A stretch of DNA of 8,374 nucleotides from Planctomycetota bacterium (GTDB lineage: Bacteria; Planctomycetota; Phycisphaerae; UBA1845; CAIVHJ01). A model generated the notes under the pieces. The model was not told where the DNA came from. It made no database searches and saw only the letters and a program-made list of their open reading frames with translations. The first letter of the stretch is position 1. Each line of letters starts with the position of its first letter. The stretch lies in assembly GCA_022573485.1 (NCBI GenBank), contig JACZTW010000173.1, positions 1 to 8,374 on the forward strand, given 5' to 3'. Of the stretch, positions 6,043 through 8,374 are shown piece after piece. A program made the position numbers and the translations under genes.

Positions 6043-7998
6043 ATGACACGTGCAGGATTTTCGAGAATTGTGTGCGCTGCGGCTGTGACGGCCGTGGCTT
6101 GGATGTGGGTTGCGTCCGCACTCGCCCAGGATCCCGCGCCCGATCCGCAGGTTCAAGAGCCCGCCACCCAAACGCAGACTCCGACCGAGGAACAGCCCCA
6201 AGCCGAAGATCCCCAAGCCCCGCCCGAAGCTCGGCCTCCGGTGCCCGAAGGCGACGAGGAACCGGCGGGCACCACAGACACCCCGGATAAAGACTACGGG
6301 CTTTACGTATTGATCCCACCGCTGGTGGCGATCATTCTGGCCGTCATCACCCGACAAGTCTTGCCCTCGCTGATCATGGGTATTTTGGCCGGCGCGTTTA
6401 TGGTCACGCCCTATTTGAGCGGCCCCGGTGCGTACAGCGAATCGTTCGTGGGCTGGCGGGCCTGCCGTGTGGCGGTCGAGACCTACTTGATCGGGCAGCC
6501 GGACGACGCGGAGATGACTCTCGTGGCGGGCAAGATCAAAGACGGCCTGCCAGCGGGACCGAAGGGGGCTTTGCGAAAGGCCCAGAACCTAAAGGTCATT
6601 CTGTTCACGCTGCTGATCGGCGGAATGGTGGGCGTGCTCGCAGCCAACGGCGGAACGCGGGCGGTGGTGCAGTCGGCTTCCCGCTGGGCGTCCAATCCCC
6701 AGCGCGGTCAAATCATGGGCTGGGTTGCGGGGCTTGTGGTGTTCTTCGACGATTATGCCAATTCCATGATTGTCGGCCCCACCATGGCGCCGATCTATGA
6801 CAAGTTGCGCATCTCGCGCCAGAAGCTGGCCTACATCGTCGACTCCACCGCCGCGCCGGTTGCGTCGCTGGCATTGATCGGCACCTGGATCGGCGCCGAA
6901 ATCGGCTTCATCCAATCAGGCCTGAATCAAATCGGCGACGGCGCGCCCGAATTCCTCAGCGGCGTCAGCGCCTACCAAATTTTCCTGTACTCCATCCCGT
7001 ATCGTTTTTATGCGATCTTCGCGCTGCTGATGGTCTTCTTGATCGGTTACAGCGGCCGAGATTTCGGCGCCATGAAGAAAGCGGAACGACGGGCCAAGCT
7101 CGAAGGCGCCAACCAAGCCGTCACCCTCCAGGACCTGAGCCCAACTTCGAGCAGGTGGTGGTACGCCGGGCTCCCGATTTTGGCGCTGGTGACCGTCACG
7201 ATTACAATCCTGTTTGTCACGGGCTGGCAAGAATGCGACCCTGCCAAATTCGCAGAAATGGACTGGAAACAGCAGGCCGGCGCACTGCTCAGCGGAGCGG
7301 ATGCCTTCGGCTCGATTCTCTATGGCGCGATTGTGGCGCTGTTGCTGGCATTTGTGATCACACTGGCGGTCAAGGCGCTGACCGTCCAGAAAACAGTCGA
7401 AGCCATCATGGACGGCATGTCGCGCATGTTCCCTGCCGTAGCGATTTTGGTGCTGGCCTGGACGCTTTCCGCAGTCATCCAGGACTTGCAGCTCGCTAAG
7501 GTGGCCAAAAGCTACCTCGGCGAGGACGGACTGCAATTTGATCCCACGTTCCTGCCGCTGGTGATCTTCATTGCGTCGGCGATCGTCTCGTTCGCGACCG
7601 GCACAAGCTGGGGCACGATGGGCATTCTCTGTCCGGTAGCGGTGACTGTTTCGATCGGGCTGGTCGGCGATTTGCCGGCCGACCAAGCGGCGAGTTTGTT
7701 CTATGCCTCGGTGGGCAGCGTGTTGGCTGGGGCGGTGTTCGGCGACCATTGCTCGCCGATCAGCGATACGACCGTGCTCTCGGCGTTGGCCTGCGGCTGC
7801 TCGCTGGAGTCGCACGTCTGGACGCAGATTCCCTATGCCCTGACGGCTGCCGTAGTGGCCATGGCCTGCGGCGACTTGCTGTGCTCGCACTTTGGGCAGC
7901 CGTGGTACATCGGCCTGCTCGCCGGCACAGCCGCCTTGGCCATCATCGTATACGCCATCGGCCGCAAGACCGCCGCGGCGATCCCGGGCTCACAATAG
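6043..7998 (+). CDS. nhaC: NhaC-family Na+/H+ antiporter with N-terminal extension
   Basis: This is an integral membrane cation/proton antiporter of the NhaC family (Pfam Na_H_antiporter), used for sodium and pH homeostasis; the exact substrate cannot be read from sequence. Family marks seen: FFDDYANSMIVGPTM from 234, YIVDSTAAPVASL from 264, ATGTSWGTMG at 518-527 and GDHCSPISDTT at 567-577, with about a dozen hydrophobic segments between 85 and 640. At 651 residues it is longer than typical NhaC of about 450-500. The excess is partly an N-terminal signal-like segment (residues 8-28, possible cleavage after ALA) with a linker rich in Pro, Glu and Gln at 29-84, and partly a polar loop at about 122-182. 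ATG 6043 has an AGGA 7 bases upstream. The gene diverges from the DUF4190 gene, and its last 9 bases overlap the convergent hydrolase gene. Confidence 0.92.
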   Translation: MTRAGFSRIVCAAAVTAVAWMWVASALAQDPAPDPQVQEPATQTQTPTEEQPQAEDPQAPPEARPPVPEGDEEPAGTTDTPDKDYGLYVLIPPLVAIILAVITRQVLPSLIMGILAGAFMVTPYLSGPGAYSESFVGWRACRVAVETYLIGQPDDAEMTLVAGKIKDGLPAGPKGALRKAQNLKVILFTLLIGGMVGVLAANGGTRAVVQSASRWASNPQRGQIMGWVAGLVVFFDDYANSMIVGPTMAPIYDKLRISRQKLAYIVDSTAAPVASLALIGTWIGAEIGFIQSGLNQIGDGAPEFLSGVSAYQIFLYSIPYRFYAIFALLMVFLIGYSGRDFGAMKKAERRAKLEGANQAVTLQDLSPTSSRWWYAGLPILALVTVTITILFVTGWQECDPAKFAEMDWKQQAGALLSGADAFGSILYGAIVALLLAFVITLAVKALTVQKTVEAIMDGMSRMFPAVAILVLAWTLSAVIQDLQLAKVAKSYLGEDGLQFDPTFLPLVIFIASAIVSFATGTSWGTMGILCPVAVTVSIGLVGDLPADQAASLFYASVGSVLAGAVFGDHCSPISDTTVLSALACGCSLESHVWTQIPYALTAAVVAMACGDLLCSHFGQPWYIGLLAGTAALAIIVYAIGRKTAAAIPGSQ

Positions 7999-8374
7999 AA
8001 TCGTTTCCATCTCCGATGTCAACCAATTGACCAGATCGCTCCAGTAATCCTCACAAACCGGCTCGAATTCGAGCGTGTGTTTGCAATTGGGATAATGCGT
8101 GACGCGTGTGCCGGGCCAGTGCAGTTCGCGCACAAACTCGACGGTCTTGCCGGAATCGATGATGTCATCATCGCCCGCCACCATGAGATGCAGCGGAAGG
8201 GGCGAGATCCCGGGCAGGTCGCGCACGACGCAATCCATGCGCCGCGAAGCCAGAAAGAACGAAGCCGTCACTTGGCGCAGCGTCAATTCGTCGCTCCGCA
8301 CGAACTCGATCCACTCCGACTGCGACGTAAACAAGTACGGATCGTTGAGTGGAATATCGAAATGGCGTCGGCGG
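7990..8374 (-). CDS. Alpha/beta hydrolase, C-terminal part (5' end cut)
   Basis: The frame is open to the window edge, giving 127 C-terminal residues; the nucleophile elbow with the serine lies outside. The fragment contains FDIPLNDPYLFTSQ, then a helical cap-like stretch, then LHLMVAGDDDIIDSGKT. The acidic residue of the triad should be in that last motif (Asp about 70 of the fragment, near 8165). YPNCKHTLEFEP follows, with the probable catalytic His (about 99, near 8078). This order is that of lysophospholipase-like alpha/beta hydrolases. The substrate is unknown: a lipase, esterase or lysophospholipase are all possible. The TTG at 8334 is an internal Leu codon, not a start. The TGA stop lies inside the last codons of nhaC, a 9-base tail-to-tail overlap. 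Confidence 0.85.
   Translation of the reverse strand, partial: RRRHFDIPLNDPYLFTSQSEWIEFVRSDELTLRQVTASFFLASRRMDCVVRDLPGISPLPLHLMVAGDDDIIDSGKTVEFVRELHWPGTRVTHYPNCKHTLEFEPVCEDYWSDLVNWLTSEMETILL

Noticed and set aside
5873..6357. Two minus-strand open frames over the nhaC start and leader
   Set aside because: They are shadows of the Pro-rich nhaC N-terminus with no family-like sequence.
6916..7890. A 324-codon open frame on the minus strand inside nhaC
   Set aside because: It is antisense to clear NhaC motifs, its protein is rich in Arg, Gln and His without any recognisable domain, and long antisense frames are expected in GC-rich genes.

Overview
The window is an ordinary chromosomal stretch of a GC-rich bacterium, most likely a member of the Planctomycetota or a close relative. 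That guess is an inference. It rests on the mix of genes: a tiny lysine-rich histone-H1-like protein, an NhaC-type antiporter with a long proline-rich N-terminus, small membrane proteins with PH-like domains, and Shine-Dalgarno sequences that are mostly weak. The AspRS, by contrast, has strongly alphaproteobacteria-like motif wording, so the assignment stays open. I see no mobile element, CRISPR array, tRNA, rRNA or phage signature.

Layout. (1) 1-1326, plus: the 3' three quarters of aspS, cut by the window edge. (2) 1327-1698: non-coding, with only short inverted repeats. (3) 1699-2097, minus: a compact transcription unit for a 62-residue lysine-rich protein, with its own consensus-like promoter, a perfect Shine-Dalgarno sequence and an intrinsic terminator. 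(4) 2287-3699, minus: mnmE (trmE), complete and ending in the CIGK motif. (5) 3899-4489, minus: a two-helix membrane protein with a probable PH-like domain, followed by a candidate terminator. (6) 4772-5848, minus: a two-gene unit, a DUF4190 plus PH-like membrane protein followed after 27 bases by an Mpo1-like (DUF962) membrane enzyme; a bulged stem-loop lies just after the second gene. (7) 6043-7998, plus: an NhaC-family Na+/H+ antiporter. (8) 7990-8374, minus: the C-terminal part of an alpha/beta hydrolase, overlapping the 3' end of nhaC by 9 bases.

How the genes relate. aspS and mnmE are translation genes (tRNA charging and wobble-uridine modification) but are not co-transcribed. The three small membrane-protein genes in the middle all point the same way; two carry PH-like domains and the third belongs to a family that oxidises 2-hydroxy fatty acids, so a shared membrane or lipid theme is possible but unproven. 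nhaC is divergent from that cluster across a 194-base spacer.

The best candidates for something unusual are the lysine-rich mini-protein unit, the PH-like/Mpo1-like trio with its bulged stem-loop and repeated AATCGC hexamers, the exported-looking N-terminal extension of NhaC, and an AT-rich island inside the switch II region of mnmE. I found no convincing new multi-gene system.
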